Source: Verrucomicrobiales bacterium | GTDB lineage: Bacteria > Verrucomicrobiota > Verrucomicrobiia > Verrucomicrobiales > DEV007 | Assembly (NCBI GenBank): GCA_018058245.1 | Contig: JAGPCC010000003.1 | Span: 1-53,989 of the forward strand | Direction of reading: 5' to 3' | Length of the DNA: 53,989 nt | Shown: positions 7,090-17,008 of the stretch, one piece after another | Numbering within the stretch: position 1 is the stretch's first letter | Layout of the letters: each line of letters begins with the position of its first letter | Notes under the pieces: model-generated | What the model was told of the DNA's origin: nothing | Database searches by the model: none | The model's input: only the letters and a program-made list of their open reading frames with translations | Made by a program: the position numbers and the translations under genes

Positions 7090-7205
7090 GATCGGTCTGT
7101 TTACGGCTTTGCAACGGGAGATGCAAGAGCGGCAGGACGATTTTCGAAACTTCTACGAGTGGATGATCAAAAGACTATGAGCCACCGCTATCGCTTCCCC
7201 AATCC

Positions 7206-7706
7206 TCACCCCTCCCCCAGCAGCACCACCTCGCGCGAAAGCATCGTTTCTCCGTCAAACCGGAACCAGGCTTTAAACCGGTTTCCGGCGAGCATGAGGG
7301 GCAGCCAGTAGCGGTCGTCGGGCCACATGCGGTCGAAGGGAATAGCGGATATGGGGAACCACTCGGGCCGGGCTTCGCGAGTTTCGGTGGGGGTTCCGGT
7401 GAATTCACTGCCCAAGAAAACGGTGCAGTGAAGCCGGAGGCCATCCTCAAAGTCAAAGTGAAGTTCCCCCATTTCCCGAAGTGCTCCGGTGGTGAGATGG
7501 AGTTCCTCTTTCACCTCGCGCGCAGCGGATTCCAGTGCGGTCTCGCCCGGCTCCAGTTTCCCACCGGGACCGTTGATTTTGCCAGCCCCCAGTCCGGTTT
7601 TTTTGTGGATGAGGAGCACTTCCTCGCCCCGTGTCAGGAAGACGAGATTGGCGATCATGTTGGCTTGCCAGTCAGAGGGGAAAATATCGGGACCGGTTTC
7701 TTCCAT
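7206..7706 (-). CDS. Nudix hydrolase of the MTH1 (oxidised purine dNTPase) type
   Basis: A 166-residue Nudix protein, expected to hydrolyse oxidised nucleoside triphosphates such as 8-oxo-dGTP. The Nudix box is nearly canonical: GGKLEPGETALESAAREV followed by KEELHL. Outside the box the match is specifically to MTH1/NUDT1: KKTGLGAGKINGPGGK at the front, TREARPEWFPISAIPFDRMW, and WPDDRYWLPLM followed by a FKAWFRFDG-type tail, where the adjacent aspartates read the oxidised base. It begins 38 bases after the gcvP stop on the same strand, so it may be the last gene of the glycine-cleavage cluster. The start at ATG 7706 is the first available; a second Met lies at residue 17. Confidence 0.9.
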   Translation of the reverse strand: MEETGPDIFPSDWQANMIANLVFLTRGEEVLLIHKKTGLGAGKINGPGGKLEPGETALESAAREVKEELHLTTGALREMGELHFDFEDGLRLHCTVFLGSEFTGTPTETREARPEWFPISAIPFDRMWPDDRYWLPLMLAGNRFKAWFRFDGETMLSREVVLLGEG

Positions 7707-7744
7707 GATGCGGCAATGCTGCCTCGTCTTCTCGTTCCAAAAAT

Positions 7745-10585
7745 CTAGGACTGATAGGCATCCATCCCTTCGCAGGTACAGACGAGATTGCGATCTCCAA
7801 ACACATTATCGATCCGGCTCACCGGTGGCCAGAACTTCCGTTCCCGCACCCACTCCACCGGGTAGGCGGCCACTTCACGAGAGTAGGGATGAGACCAGTC
7901 ATCGGAAAGCAGCATCGTCGCGGGATGCGGGGCATTCTTCAGGGGATTGTCGACGGAATCCCATTCGCCGGAGGCAACTCGACCGATCTCTTCATGGATG
8001 TGGATCATGGCGTCGCAGAAGCGATCCAGTTCCTCCTTTGATTCGCTCTCGGTCGGTTCGATCATGAGGGTACCCGGCACCGGCCATGACATCGTCGGAG
8101 CATGAAATCCGTAATCGATGAGTCGTTTTGCGATGTCTTCGACCTCGACCCCGGTTTTCTCCTTGAAGCCCCGCACGTCGATGATGCACTCGTGCGCAAC
8201 GAGCCCCTTTTTGCCCCGATAGAGAACCGGGAAACAGGATTCGAGACGACGGGCGATGTAGTTGGCGTTGAGAATGGCCACTTCGGTTGCTTTGCGAAGA
8301 GTCGGTCCCATCATCGCGATGTACATCCACGAGATCGTAAGAATACTGGCGCTCCCGTAGGGTGCCGCACTCACGGCGTGAGTCGAGGCATCGGACCATT
8401 CGACATGACTAGGCAAATAGGGGGCGAGATGAGAGCGAACTCCGATAGGCCCAACTCCGGGACCTCCCCCACCGTGCGGGATACAGAAGGTCTTGTGGAG
8501 ATTGAGATGGCAAACGTCCGCTCCGATCGCGCCGGGAGAACAGAGACCGACCTGCGCATTGAGATTGGCTCCGTCCATGTAAACCTGGCCACCGTGGCGA
8601 TGGATCATTTCACAAATCTCAGCGACGCCTTCCTCAAACACCCCGTGCGTTGAAGGATAAGTGATCATGAGCGCCCCGAGCCGCGAGGCATGTTTTTCGG
8701 CCTTTGCGGCGATATCGACCGGGTCGATATTTCCATCCGAGTCACAGGCCACTGGAACGACTTCGAACCCGACCATGACGGCACTCGCGGGATTGGTCCC
8801 GTGTGCGGACATGGGGATGAGGCAGACTTTGCGATCGGTTTCCCCGGCCGCTTCGTGAAAACGACGGATCGCAAGAAGACCGGCATATTCCCCCTGAGAT
8901 CCCGCATTGGGCTGGAGACTGAAGGCATCAAATCCAGTGATCTCGGAGAGCCAGTCTTCCAGTTCGTGGATCATTTCCAAGTAACCACGGACTTGCTCTT
9001 TCGGAACAAAAGGATGGATCGACGAAACCTCGCGCCAACTCAGGGGCATCATCTCGGAGGCGGCATTGAGTTTCATCGTGCAGGAGCCGAGCGGGATCAT
9101 GCTCCAGTTGAGAGCGATATCCTTCCCCTCGAGTCGGCGGATGTAACGGAGCAACTCGGTCTCCGTGTGGTATCGATGAAAGACCGGTTGGCTCAAGTAG
9201 TTCGAGGTCCGAAGCATATCCTCCGGGAATCCGGGTCTGGCATCAGCCGTTTCGGACAGAGAAAAGAGCTCAAAGAGACGTTTCCATTCCCCGGTCTCAA
9301 TGGCTGATTCGTCGAGAGATATGCCAATACGATCCGGCTGATCGTCGCGCAGATTGATCCCGAGGCTTTTACTTTTTGCCAGAATCTGGACACGCTCTTC
9401 CCCCGTGACGGAGAGTGTCAGGGTATCGAACCAGGTTTCATTGACGAGCGTGTAGCCACCATCCACGAGTGCCGCAGCAAGTCTGGAAGTCGCGATCTGA
9501 ATCCGGGACGCGATCTTTTTCAGACCTTCTGGGCCGTGATAGACCGCGTAGAATCCTGCCATCACCGCCAGAAGCACCTGGGCGGTGCAGATATTGGAAG
9601 TGGCCTTTTCCCGCCGGATATGCTGCTCGCGAGTCTGCAGAGCAAGGCGCAGGGCAGTCCGCCCCTCGCTGTCGCGTGAGACTCCGATGAGCCTGCCGGG
9701 GAGTCGTCGTTTCAGCGTCTCACTGCAGGCCATGAACGCGGCATGAGGACCACCGAAACCCGGCGGCACACCAAATCGCTGGGCGCTACCGATCACGATG
9801 TCGGCCCCCCATTCGCCGGGAGGTTTCAGCAGTGTTAGGGCAAGGAGATCCGCTGCCACTACGACGATCCCACCGACGGCATGACAGGCTGCAACTGCAG
9901 CATGGCCCCCCCCGAGAACTCCAGACTCCCCGGGATACTGCAGGAGCAAACCGATGACCTCGTCTCCTCCTTTGGAAAAATCGAAAGAGTCTGGGGCACC
10001 GATTTCGATCTCAATGCCGAGCGGTTCCGCACGGGTCTGGAGAACGGCGATCGTCTGGGAAAAACACTCGTCACTTACATAAAAACGCTTTCCCCGGCTA
10101 CGCGTCCCCGCTGCAAGAGCCATCGCCTCGGCCGCTGCGGTCGCTTCATCTAGGAGCGAGGCGTTCGCGACCGGCATCGCCGTGAGTTCGCAGATGAGGG
10201 TCTGATAATTCAGGAGCGCTTCGAGTCTGCCCTGCGAGATTTCCGCCTGATAGGGGGTGTAGGCGGTGTACCATCCCGGATTCTCCAGAATGCAGCGCTG
10301 GATCACCGGTGGAGTGACCGTGCCATAGTATCCCCGCCCGATATAGGAACGGAAAAGCTCATTCTTTTCCATCAAAGACCGCAGGCGAGAAAGAGCCTGC
10401 GATTCGTTGAGAGCGTCAGGGAGAGCGAGGGCACGATCCTGAAGCAGTCCTGATGGAACGACGTCGGCGATGAGTGCGTCGAGTCTTTCGTACCCGATCG
10501 TCGCGAGCATCGCGCTCCGTTCCTCGGGAGACGGCCCTATATGCCTGTCGGCAAAAGCAGTGGCGAAATCAGGAAAGGTGTTCAC
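7745..10585 (-). CDS. gcvP: Glycine dehydrogenase (decarboxylating), P-protein, full length
   Basis: A 946-residue single-chain P-protein of the glycine cleavage system. It decarboxylates glycine with pyridoxal phosphate and passes the aminomethyl group to lipoyl-GcvH. Both halves of the fused P-protein are present: an N-terminal half with [16 protein letters not shown] and [12 protein letters not shown], and a C-terminal catalytic half with [11 protein letters not shown] and the PLP lysine in [17 protein letters not shown] at about residue 697. The GTG start at 10585 overlaps the end of gcvH by 17 bases, showing tight coupling. The order on this strand is gcvT, gcvH, gcvP, Nudix. The lipoamide dehydrogenase (L-protein) is not in the window and is presumably shared with other complexes elsewhere. 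Confidence 0.97.
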   Translation of the reverse strand: MNTFPDFATAFADRHIGPSPEERSAMLATIGYERLDALIADVVPSGLLQDRALALPDALNESQALSRLRSLMEKNELFRSYIGRGYYGTVTPPVIQRCILENPGWYTAYTPYQAEISQGRLEALLNYQTLICELTAMPVANASLLDEATAAAEAMALAAGTRSRGKRFYVSDECFSQTIAVLQTRAEPLGIEIEIGAPDSFDFSKGGDEVIGLLLQYPGESGVLGGGHAAVAACHAVGGIVVVAADLLALTLLKPPGEWGADIVIGSAQRFGVPPGFGGPHAAFMACSETLKRRLPGRLIGVSRDSEGRTALRLALQTREQHIRREKATSNICTAQVLLAVMAGFYAVYHGPEGLKKIASRIQIATSRLAAALVDGGYTLVNETWFDTLTLSVTGEERVQILAKSKSLGINLRDDQPDRIGISLDESAIETGEWKRLFELFSLSETADARPGFPEDMLRTSNYLSQPVFHRYHTETELLRYIRRLEGKDIALNWSMIPLGSCTMKLNAASEMMPLSWREVSSIHPFVPKEQVRGYLEMIHELEDWLSEITGFDAFSLQPNAGSQGEYAGLLAIRRFHEAAGETDRKVCLIPMSAHGTNPASAVMVGFEVVPVACDSDGNIDPVDIAAKAEKHASRLGALMITYPSTHGVFEEGVAEICEMIHRHGGQVYMDGANLNAQVGLCSPGAIGADVCHLNLHKTFCIPHGGGGPGVGPIGVRSHLAPYLPSHVEWSDASTHAVSAAPYGSASILTISWMYIAMMGPTLRKATEVAILNANYIARRLESCFPVLYRGKKGLVAHECIIDVRGFKEKTGVEVEDIAKRLIDYGFHAPTMSWPVPGTLMIEPTESESKEELDRFCDAMIHIHEEIGRVASGEWDSVDNPLKNAPHPATMLLSDDWSHPYSREVAAYPVEWVRERKFWPPVSRIDNVFGDRNLVCTCEGMDAYQS

Positions 10586-10949
10586 GATAGGAGGTTCCGG
10601 TCATCAGAGAATCGAGTTCAGAAAGGTCAGAGAGTCTCATCTTCACCATCCAACCGGCTCCATACGGATCCGTGTTGATCGACTCGGGAGACTCCACGAG
10701 CGTCTCGTTGATCTCCACAATCTCGCCACTAACTGGCGCATAGATATCGTTAGCCGCTTTCACGGACTCAATCACCGCAAACGCTTCCCCCTTTTTCACT
10801 TGGCGTCCGATTTCCGGAAGTTCCAGGTAGACGACGTCGGTCAATTCCGCCTGAGCATGATCGCTGATCCCGATGGGCGCTGATTCCGGAGTGCCTGCGT
10901 CAACCCACTCGTGGGATTCGGAAAAATGGAGGTGTTCGGGAGCATTCAT
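10569..10949 (-). CDS. gcvH: Glycine cleavage system H protein (lipoyl carrier)
   Basis: A 126-residue lipoyl carrier that shuttles the aminomethyl intermediate between the P, T and L proteins. The N-terminal FSESHEWV is typical, and the lipoyl lysine is K64 in [17 protein letters not shown]. The C-terminus has [13 protein letters not shown]. The ATG at 10949 was chosen because [14 protein letters not shown] matches the family start; a slightly longer frame begins six codons earlier. The gene's 3' end overlaps the gcvP start by 17 bases and it follows gcvT after 62 bases. Confidence 0.96.
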   Translation of the reverse strand: MNAPEHLHFSESHEWVDAGTPESAPIGISDHAQAELTDVVYLELPEIGRQVKKGEAFAVIESVKAANDIYAPVSGEIVEINETLVESPESINTDPYGAGWMVKMRLSDLSELDSLMTGTSYREHLS

Positions 10950-11011
10950 AGATAGTTGGGATTCCAAGGGCAGGAACTAAGCAAATTATCGGGCGGTGAC
11001 AAATCGGATTC

Positions 11012-12073
11012 TCAAACAAATGGCTTTTTCACAATGCTTCCCGCGTGGAGTCTTTCTCGAATCGAAACAAATACGGTCTCCCCGACCTTGCCGTTAGCCG
11101 TCGGCAGGTAGGCTAATCCGATCCCGAGGCCAAGACCGGGCGAAAGCGAACCGCTCGTGAGTTCTCCTAGAACGGTGACACCGTCCTCCGCCAGGACAGG
11201 ATATCCGTGACGCAGCGGTGGTGCTTTTTCATTGAGACAAATCGCCACTAACCGGGTCACGAGACCCTCTTGCTTCTGCGACCGAAGAGGGTTCGCTCCG
11301 AGAAATCCATTCGGTTTGTCGAGTTTCACAAAAAAGCCAAGACCAGCTTCCAGCGGCGTGTGTTCTTCATCGAGATCCGAGCCATTGAGCGGAAATCCTT
11401 TCTCAAGACGCAGCGTATCGCGTGCCCCGAGACCACAGGGAACGACACCGGACTCGATCAATTTTGCAAACCAGTCGGTGATTTTCTCGACCGGGGCAAA
11501 GAGCTCAAAACCGTCTTCACCGGTGTAACCCGTGCGACAGAGGACTACTCCGCCGTCGTACTCGACGATCCCGTTTTTTTCCGGCAAAGACATCTCCGGC
11601 GCGATCGTTTCCCAGATCGAGACACTTTCCGGCCCCTGCACCGCGACCGCGCCCAATTCTTCGCTACGATCTCGCAAACTCACCCCCTGGGAAATATGAT
11701 CTTCCATCCAGGCCCGATCCTGGTCGATCCGCGAGGCATTCACGACGAGAAAATAACGATCCGCCGTGAGACGATACACGATGAGATCGTCGATCACGCC
11801 GCCGCTTTCATTCAGCATCAGAGTGTACTGCCCTTCTCCGTCGTTCAGAACCGAGAGGTCATTTGTGAAGAGCCCGTTCAGCCATTCTCCTGCCGCCGCT
11901 CCGCTGACTTCGAACTCGCCCATGTGGGAGATGTCAAAAACCCCAATGGACTTCCGCACCGCCTCGTGCTCACTGACAATCCCCTTGTATTGAATCGGCA
12001 TTTCCCAGCCTGCAAAAGGAGCGAGGCGGGCACCGAGGGTCAAATGCTGATCGTGCAGCGGCGAATGTTTCAT
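11012..12073 (-). CDS. gcvT: Aminomethyltransferase, glycine cleavage T protein
   Basis: A 353-residue T-protein that transfers the methylene group to tetrahydrofolate and releases ammonia. Diagnostic features are KHSPLHDQHLTLGARLAPFAGWEMPIQY split over the first 30 residues, VFDISHMGEFEVSG, the LFTNDLSVL segment, GYTGEDGFELFAP and CGLGARDTLRLEKGFPL. Length is normal. It is the first gene of the gcvT-gcvH-gcvP-Nudix run. Its start faces the rhomboid-like gene across 98 bases, so the two promoters lie in that gap. I looked there for a glycine riboswitch and saw no convincing one; the gap is too short for a tandem glycine riboswitch. Confidence 0.97.
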   Translation of the reverse strand: MKHSPLHDQHLTLGARLAPFAGWEMPIQYKGIVSEHEAVRKSIGVFDISHMGEFEVSGAAAGEWLNGLFTNDLSVLNDGEGQYTLMLNESGGVIDDLIVYRLTADRYFLVVNASRIDQDRAWMEDHISQGVSLRDRSEELGAVAVQGPESVSIWETIAPEMSLPEKNGIVEYDGGVVLCRTGYTGEDGFELFAPVEKITDWFAKLIESGVVPCGLGARDTLRLEKGFPLNGSDLDEEHTPLEAGLGFFVKLDKPNGFLGANPLRSQKQEGLVTRLVAICLNEKAPPLRHGYPVLAEDGVTVLGELTSGSLSPGLGLGIGLAYLPTANGKVGETVFVSIRERLHAGSIVKKPFV

Positions 12074-12171
12074 CGCTGATCATCGCCCCCGGCGTATTGA
12101 AGTCAACGTCGAGTCATGAGATCGGCGAACTTGGCGTTTGAAATCCGCCCGATCACCCGCAACTTCCCCCC

Positions 12172-12969
12172 ATGTTCTACGAAACAGGAAATCGTCTCCT
12201 GAACCAACTGGAAAAGCCGCTCGGAAAGCTGGCTCTGCCAAATATTCTGCGCTGGATTGCGATCTTTCAGGTTCTGAACTGGGGCCTTGGCCTTTTTTCC
12301 AAAGATTTCCTCACCTGGATCGAATTCGATCAGGCCAAGATTTTTTCCGGAGAGATCTGGCGCATCATCACCTGGCCCGTCTATCCCGCCGCATCGAATC
12401 CTCTTTTTGTGCTGTTCGCCGTCTTTTTTATGTTCTTCATCAACGACAGTCTGGAGAGTGCGTGGGGTAGTTTTCGGCTGAACGTCTACGTCTTCGCTTG
12501 CATCATCCTGTGTTCTCTCTGCGGTCTCCTCCTCCCGGCAGCGGGCATCGGGTCGCTGATGAACATGATTTTCTACTCCAGTAGCTTTTTGGCTTTTGCG
12601 ACACTTTTTCCAGAGCAGATCATCCAGCTCTTCGGGATCATCCCGATCAAGGCAAAATGGCTGGGATGGGCGAACGCCGCGATCCTATTTTCCGTCATCG
12701 TGACGAGCCATCCGATCTTCTCACTGCTGATCTTTACTGGAATGCTGCCGTATGTGATCACCTTTGTTCCCGGTTTTTTCCTCAACTACAAAAAACAAAG
12801 CAGCGCAGCGGTCCGTCGCCATCGTTTCCAGAAGGATATGGATTCCGGGAAAGAGGCCTTCCACGAGTGTGAACGCTGTGGAGCGACCGAACTGACCCAC
12901 CCCGAGCGGGAGTTCCGTGTCACTGCGGACGACCGCGAAATGTGCAGCACCTGTAGAAACGAAGCCTGA
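12172..12969 (+). CDS. Rhomboid-like membrane protein (no catalytic dyad seen) with a C-terminal zinc ribbon
   Basis: A 265-residue protein with about six membrane segments between residues 25 and 205. GEIWRIITWPVYP and LFGIIPIKAKWLGW follow the pattern of the rhomboid superfamily. The GxSG serine motif of active rhomboid proteases is not present, so it is probably a non-proteolytic member. After the last membrane segment a basic linker leads to a cytoplasmic zinc ribbon, CERCGATEL ... CSTCRNEA, with four cysteines. It is divergent from gcvT and its end is seven bases from the end of the convergent Ig/FN3 gene. The function is unknown; the ribbon suggests binding to a cytoplasmic partner or nucleic acid. 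Confidence 0.7.
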   Translation: MFYETGNRLLNQLEKPLGKLALPNILRWIAIFQVLNWGLGLFSKDFLTWIEFDQAKIFSGEIWRIITWPVYPAASNPLFVLFAVFFMFFINDSLESAWGSFRLNVYVFACIILCSLCGLLLPAAGIGSLMNMIFYSSSFLAFATLFPEQIIQLFGIIPIKAKWLGWANAAILFSVIVTSHPIFSLLIFTGMLPYVITFVPGFFLNYKKQSSAAVRRHRFQKDMDSGKEAFHECERCGATELTHPEREFRVTADDREMCSTCRNEA

Positions 12970-12976
12970 AAGCGGT

Positions 12977-15157
12977 TCAAAGGTCGACGTATTGCGATTG
13001 ATACACCTCCGGTCGTCGATCGCGGATCACCTTCCACGTCCCGAGACCCAACCCGACGAGGAATATCATACCACATCCGAGATAGATGTATGTCCAGTCC
13101 ATCGGGAGACCCGTCACCGCACTGATCGCGGTGGAGGGAGGCGAACTAAGCCCCTCTGGCGACTTGAAAAACACCCGGAATTCATACGTGCTCGTCGGGT
13201 TCAAATTCTCCAGGCGCGCTTTCACAAGCCGGTCGATTTTTTCGATTTTTTGAATCGGATAGACAATCCAGACGCTTTCCGGCATCTGACTCTGGGGATT
13301 CACGATCATGGCCCTGATCTCGACCTCGAAGGTGCCCACCTCTGTATCCTTCGGTGCCGTCCAGCCAATGACTAGGAAATCGGCTCCCGTTTTCAGGACC
13401 GAAAGATCCTCTGGTGCACGAATCTCTGGATCGGTCTTTCGTGGCACGAGGGCACGGGTCACAAAACCGAGGGGGCTGGACAAAGCCTCCCGCTCTTTGG
13501 CGCTCAATTTTTCGAACCAGAGCGCTCCTGGTCTACTCGAACCCGATGCGTTTTCGACTGGAGAACTGCCGGGATCCGCCGCCGCTGGCGTGGTACTGAG
13601 AATCGGTACCGCAGACAGATCTGTGGTCTCAGCCGGATCCTTTTCCGACGTGCTCTTGTTCGCGCTCGCTCCAGGCGAGGCCAAGCGAATCGTTTTTGAG
13701 GGGAGATTGGGCGAGGCGAGGCCAGGCTTATGTTGGCCTGGAGATCCACCGCTCGCGGGGATCACGTTCGCGAGGAGCCGCAGAGGCACCGTTTTCTCAT
13801 TCCCGAAAATGTTCATCGTCACGTCAACAGGGCCTTTTGCACCACTTGTCGGAAAGATTCCCACCGAAATGTTCATCGACGAGAGAGGCCCCAGTTGTGG
13901 GCCTGGATTGGTGAGCATACGAAAGGGCTCGGGTATGTGAAACTCCAGCGGCACCGCGATTCCTCCGGGATTGGTCAGAGTGAAACCGCGCTCCTGAGAT
14001 CGACCGGCCTCGACCTTTTCAAAATTGATCACCTCGGAAGTGACGGAATTGGGAATACTCACCACAATTCGTCCGGGAACGACCTTAGCAATCACCCGAG
14101 CCGCTTTGGAATACCCGTTTTTCAGGAAAAACTGGACTGTTCCGTCAAAAGGCGCGGTATCTTTTGCCCCAAGCTTCACTGGGACTTTTGTGACCTTTCC
14201 CGGTGCGAGGAGATAGCCTTCGAGAAGTCCGTCCTGGATGCGAGTGCTCGCACGGGCTTCGACGAGGATCGGTTTCTGACCGGGATTGGAGAGTCCCACC
14301 TCGCCGAGACGTTCGCCACTCGTTTCGTCGAGCACCAACTCGACGGTCTCGCTCTCCACCGTGAACGGGTCACCACCGACTCCGCTCAATTTTGCGGTTC
14401 CTTCCTTGCTACTGCTGAAACTCAGGTAGTAGCTAGTCTCTCCCATCAGTTCGGGGCGAAAGGCGACTTTCAGGATACGGGAACCACGCGGTCCCAGGAT
14501 CACCTTCCCGTTTGCCGGTTCGAGCAGATGCCACGGCGATGCGAGAAAGAGTTGACGTTCCATCGGGCCATTTCCAAGATTGCGAATCGGGATCTCCCGA
14601 ACGGATTCCCCCCCGACCATGACCTCGCCAAAATCGACCTCCTTCGGGACTTGGATCTCGGTTTTCAAGTCAACGAGGCTGATGTCGTATCGCATCTCGG
14701 ACGAATATCGACCTCCCCGATATCGCACCGCGAAAGCAAAGGCATCCGCATCGGCGCTCGAGGTAGGGTCTGCGTAGTAGGTCACGATCGCCTTGTTCCG
14801 CTCATTTGGTTTGCTCAGCAGCGAGACGATTTTTCCGGCAGACGGGAAAGTCCGGATCAGAAACTCCACGCTCGCACCGGGGGTTTTCGACTCGGCACGG
14901 ATTTCGAATTGTATTTCGTGTCCCTTCAACGCCTCCACTCGGCCCGTCACCGGAACAGGGACCCCGATCTCGTCCTCGCTCTGGGCGCGCGGAGCTTCGG
15001 GTTTTTTGCTAAACATCCCCCCATCTCCGAAGATCTGAGCCTCCAGCGAACTACAGCCGAAAAAACTCCCTACGCACATCACTACGATGATCGCGAAGAT
15101 CCCCGCGCTCTGATTGTGAAGCGCTGGCTTCCACTGGCTTACTTTCACGCTCTCCAT
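12977..15157 (-). CDS. Large envelope protein with Ig-like repeats, FN3 domain and C-terminal membrane anchor
   Basis: A protein of about 726 residues. A hydrophobic N-terminal segment (IFAIIVVMCVGSFFGC) exports it. Several Ig-like beta domains of the HYDIN/ASPM kind follow, with repeated themes such as VDFGEVMVGGESVREIPIRN and INFEKVEAGRSQERGFTLTN, where groups of residues say new domain with normalised value. A Ser/Pro/Thr-rich linker comes next, then a fibronectin-III-like domain (VIGWTAPKDTEVGTFEVEI ... TSTYEFRVFFKSPEG), and finally a membrane helix with a basic tail. ATG 15157 is preferred; a GTG eight codons earlier is possible. It is the last gene of the rsfS-cinA run, 30 bases after cinA. 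A role in surface binding is plausible but unproven. Confidence 0.7.
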   Translation of the reverse strand: MESVKVSQWKPALHNQSAGIFAIIVVMCVGSFFGCSSLEAQIFGDGGMFSKKPEAPRAQSEDEIGVPVPVTGRVEALKGHEIQFEIRAESKTPGASVEFLIRTFPSAGKIVSLLSKPNERNKAIVTYYADPTSSADADAFAFAVRYRGGRYSSEMRYDISLVDLKTEIQVPKEVDFGEVMVGGESVREIPIRNLGNGPMERQLFLASPWHLLEPANGKVILGPRGSRILKVAFRPELMGETSYYLSFSSSKEGTAKLSGVGGDPFTVESETVELVLDETSGERLGEVGLSNPGQKPILVEARASTRIQDGLLEGYLLAPGKVTKVPVKLGAKDTAPFDGTVQFFLKNGYSKAARVIAKVVPGRIVVSIPNSVTSEVINFEKVEAGRSQERGFTLTNPGGIAVPLEFHIPEPFRMLTNPGPQLGPLSSMNISVGIFPTSGAKGPVDVTMNIFGNEKTVPLRLLANVIPASGGSPGQHKPGLASPNLPSKTIRLASPGASANKSTSEKDPAETTDLSAVPILSTTPAAADPGSSPVENASGSSRPGALWFEKLSAKEREALSSPLGFVTRALVPRKTDPEIRAPEDLSVLKTGADFLVIGWTAPKDTEVGTFEVEIRAMIVNPQSQMPESVWIVYPIQKIEKIDRLVKARLENLNPTSTYEFRVFFKSPEGLSSPPSTAISAVTGLPMDWTYIYLGCGMIFLVGLGLGTWKVIRDRRPEVYQSQYVDL

Positions 15158-15211
15158 TTCAAGTTTCTCAGGAAAAGTCACCTGAAGTGGACGTTACACC
15201 GAATCCACAAA

Positions 15212-16456
15212 TTAATCGAGCGGGAAGCCACAAAGTCTCCGTCTCAGCAAATCGAGCGCGAGACGGCTCACTCGCATTTTGAAACTGATGCGCTCGACCG
15301 GATAAAAATACCGCTTCGCAAAAGTCTCGATGCCGCGACTCGCAATTCCGATGTAGACCGTTCCCACGGGTTTGGCCTCGGTCCCCCCAGCGGGACCGGC
15401 GATACCGCTCACTGCGATCGCATGATCCGCACCGCTCACGGACAGACAGCCTTCGGCCATGGCTCTGACGACCTCCTCACTGACCGCACCGTGCATTTCA
15501 AGCAAAGTAGACGGCACCCCGAGGATGTCCGTTTTGGCCTCGTTCGCATAGGTCACGTACCCCCGGTGGAACACCGCGCTCGATCCCGCGACATCCGTCA
15601 GGGTGTTGGCGATGAGCCCACCGGTACAGCTCTCCGCCGTTGCCACGGTCTCGCCTCTCGCCTGAAGCAACTCGAGGAGGACTTTTTCAATTGCATCCTC
15701 CGACTCCGTCACGATATCGGCAGGATACGCCGTCCGGACAAATTCGGACGCTTCCTCCACTGCCTCCAGGGTACCGATCAACCGCAGATCCACTTCCCCA
15801 GGTCTCGCACAATACCCCACCTCGAGATCGGATATTTCCGCAAAAACCGGCCCAGCGAGAGACGCCAGAGACGATTCCCCCACCCCGAATATTTTGAAAT
15901 TCCGCCAATGTTGCGGCACTTCCTCACTTCCGAGCAATCGGGAAATCGCGGGAAAAACGAGAGACTCAAACATCGGCTTCAGCTCCCGTGGCGGTCCCGG
16001 CAGTAAAAAGAGATGCGGGGACTGTGCTTCCGGATCTGCCGGGAGATACAATCCCGGCGCCGTTCCGTGCGGATTCTCGAGGACCACGGCTCCCGCCGGC
16101 ACCATCGCCTGGCGATCGTTGGAGGGGTTTTGTTTGAGGCCGCGATCCCGGAACATCTCTGTAATCGTATCGAGGATGGACTGATCGAGATGCAACTCTC
16201 TCCCGAGCATCTCCGCCACGATCTCGCGAGTGACGTCGTCACTGGTCGGCCCGAGACCACCGGTAATGAGGATCAAATCGCACCTCGGGAACGCCTCGGC
16301 GAGATCGGTGCGGATTTCTTCACCGTCAGGAACAGTGGTCTGGCGCTGAATGCGAAGCCCGAGTTTAAAAAGCTCCTGTCCAAAATACCCCGCATGGGTA
16401 TTGACCACTTTGCCGAGAAGCAATTCCGTACCGGTATTGACAACCTCGATGCGCAT
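15212..16456 (-). CDS. cinA: CinA family protein, nicotinamide-nucleotide amidohydrolase type
   Basis: A 414-residue two-domain CinA. Residues 1 to about 170 are the MoCF/COG1058 domain (EVVNTGTELLLGKVVNTHAG, LITGGLGPTSDDVTREIVAE, FLLPGPPRELKPMFE), linked to ADP-ribose pyrophosphatase activity in the family. Residues about 255-410 are the PncC domain (TAESCTGGLIANTLTDVAG, VSGIAGPAGGTEAKPVGTVY), which deamidates nicotinamide mononucleotide in NAD salvage. Both halves are complete. It begins 12 bases after the rsfS stop, so the two are very likely one transcript. Confidence 0.95.
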   Translation of the reverse strand: MRIEVVNTGTELLLGKVVNTHAGYFGQELFKLGLRIQRQTTVPDGEEIRTDLAEAFPRCDLILITGGLGPTSDDVTREIVAEMLGRELHLDQSILDTITEMFRDRGLKQNPSNDRQAMVPAGAVVLENPHGTAPGLYLPADPEAQSPHLFLLPGPPRELKPMFESLVFPAISRLLGSEEVPQHWRNFKIFGVGESSLASLAGPVFAEISDLEVGYCARPGEVDLRLIGTLEAVEEASEFVRTAYPADIVTESEDAIEKVLLELLQARGETVATAESCTGGLIANTLTDVAGSSAVFHRGYVTYANEAKTDILGVPSTLLEMHGAVSEEVVRAMAEGCLSVSGADHAIAVSGIAGPAGGTEAKPVGTVYIGIASRGIETFAKRYFYPVERISFKMRVSRLALDLLRRRLCGFPLD

Positions 16457-16468
16457 CCCGAACCTGGT

Positions 16469-16846
16469 TCAGTTAGGCGCCGTCGGTGGCCCTTCGAGAA
16501 AATCGAGCGCAAGGTGCGGAGCGTCTGACCAGAGATCCTCCAGCGCGTAGAGTTCCCGTTTGTCCTTGTGAAAGACGTGGACGATCACGTCAACATAATC
16601 CGTCACCATCCAAAGGCTGGCGGCATCACCATCAGCGGACCGTGGCTTTTCACCGATCGCCTCCTGCGTTTTCGCACGAACATCGCGGCTCACCGCTTTG
16701 AGGTGGGGAACGGACGTGGCCGTGCAGATTACGAAAAAATCGGCGATGGACGAGATCCCTCGTAGATCGAGGATCACGATGTCTTCCGCCTGCATGTCAT
16801 CCGCGTATTTCGCGCAGGTCTTGGCAATGGTAAGGGAGTCAGGCAC
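16469..16846 (-). CDS. rsfS: Ribosomal silencing factor RsfS
   Basis: A 125-residue RsfS/Iojap protein that binds ribosomal protein uL14 and blocks subunit joining under nutrient limitation. The core is AEDIVILDLRGISSIADFF followed by VICTATSVPHLKAVSRDV, and SLWMVTDYVDVIVHVFH, all diagnostic. It uses a GTG start. It heads the rsfS-cinA-Ig/FN3 run. The 162-base gap upstream to the P450 gene contains a small hairpin (gtccga-tt-tcggac, 16938-16951) but no T tract, so I did not call a terminator. Confidence 0.95.
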   Translation of the reverse strand: MPDSLTIAKTCAKYADDMQAEDIVILDLRGISSIADFFVICTATSVPHLKAVSRDVRAKTQEAIGEKPRSADGDAASLWMVTDYVDVIVHVFHKDKRELYALEDLWSDAPHLALDFLEGPPTAPN

Positions 16847-17008
16847 AGGGAATCAGAAGTCAGGAGGTCTGGAAAACGGTAAGGTGGCGACAAATCGCGC
16901 TTTCGCAATCGGCAATTTGCCCTGCAAGCCCTGCTTTGTCCGATTTCGGACTGCTTTGGCCCTCGGAGCGACTCGGATCTCTCGCGCAAACAGGGTCAAA
17001 TCGTCGCC

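Noticed and set aside
7088-7180. 30-codon plus-strand frame starting MIGLFTALQREM, overlapping the redoxin start
   Set aside because: No homology known, no clear ribosome-binding site, and the frame overlaps the divergent gene start; kept only as a remark.
12074-12171. Glycine riboswitch upstream of gcvT
   Set aside because: The region of 98 bases is shared with a divergent gene and shows no glycine-aptamer core or tandem arrangement.
13730-16006. Plus-strand open frame of 758 codons
   Set aside because: It runs opposite the Ig/FN3 and CinA genes, has His/Arg-rich content and no family match; cinA is certain on the other strand.
16938-16951. Hairpin gtccga-tt-tcggac as a terminator of the P450 gene
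   Set aside because: The stem is short and no T tract follows on the minus strand.
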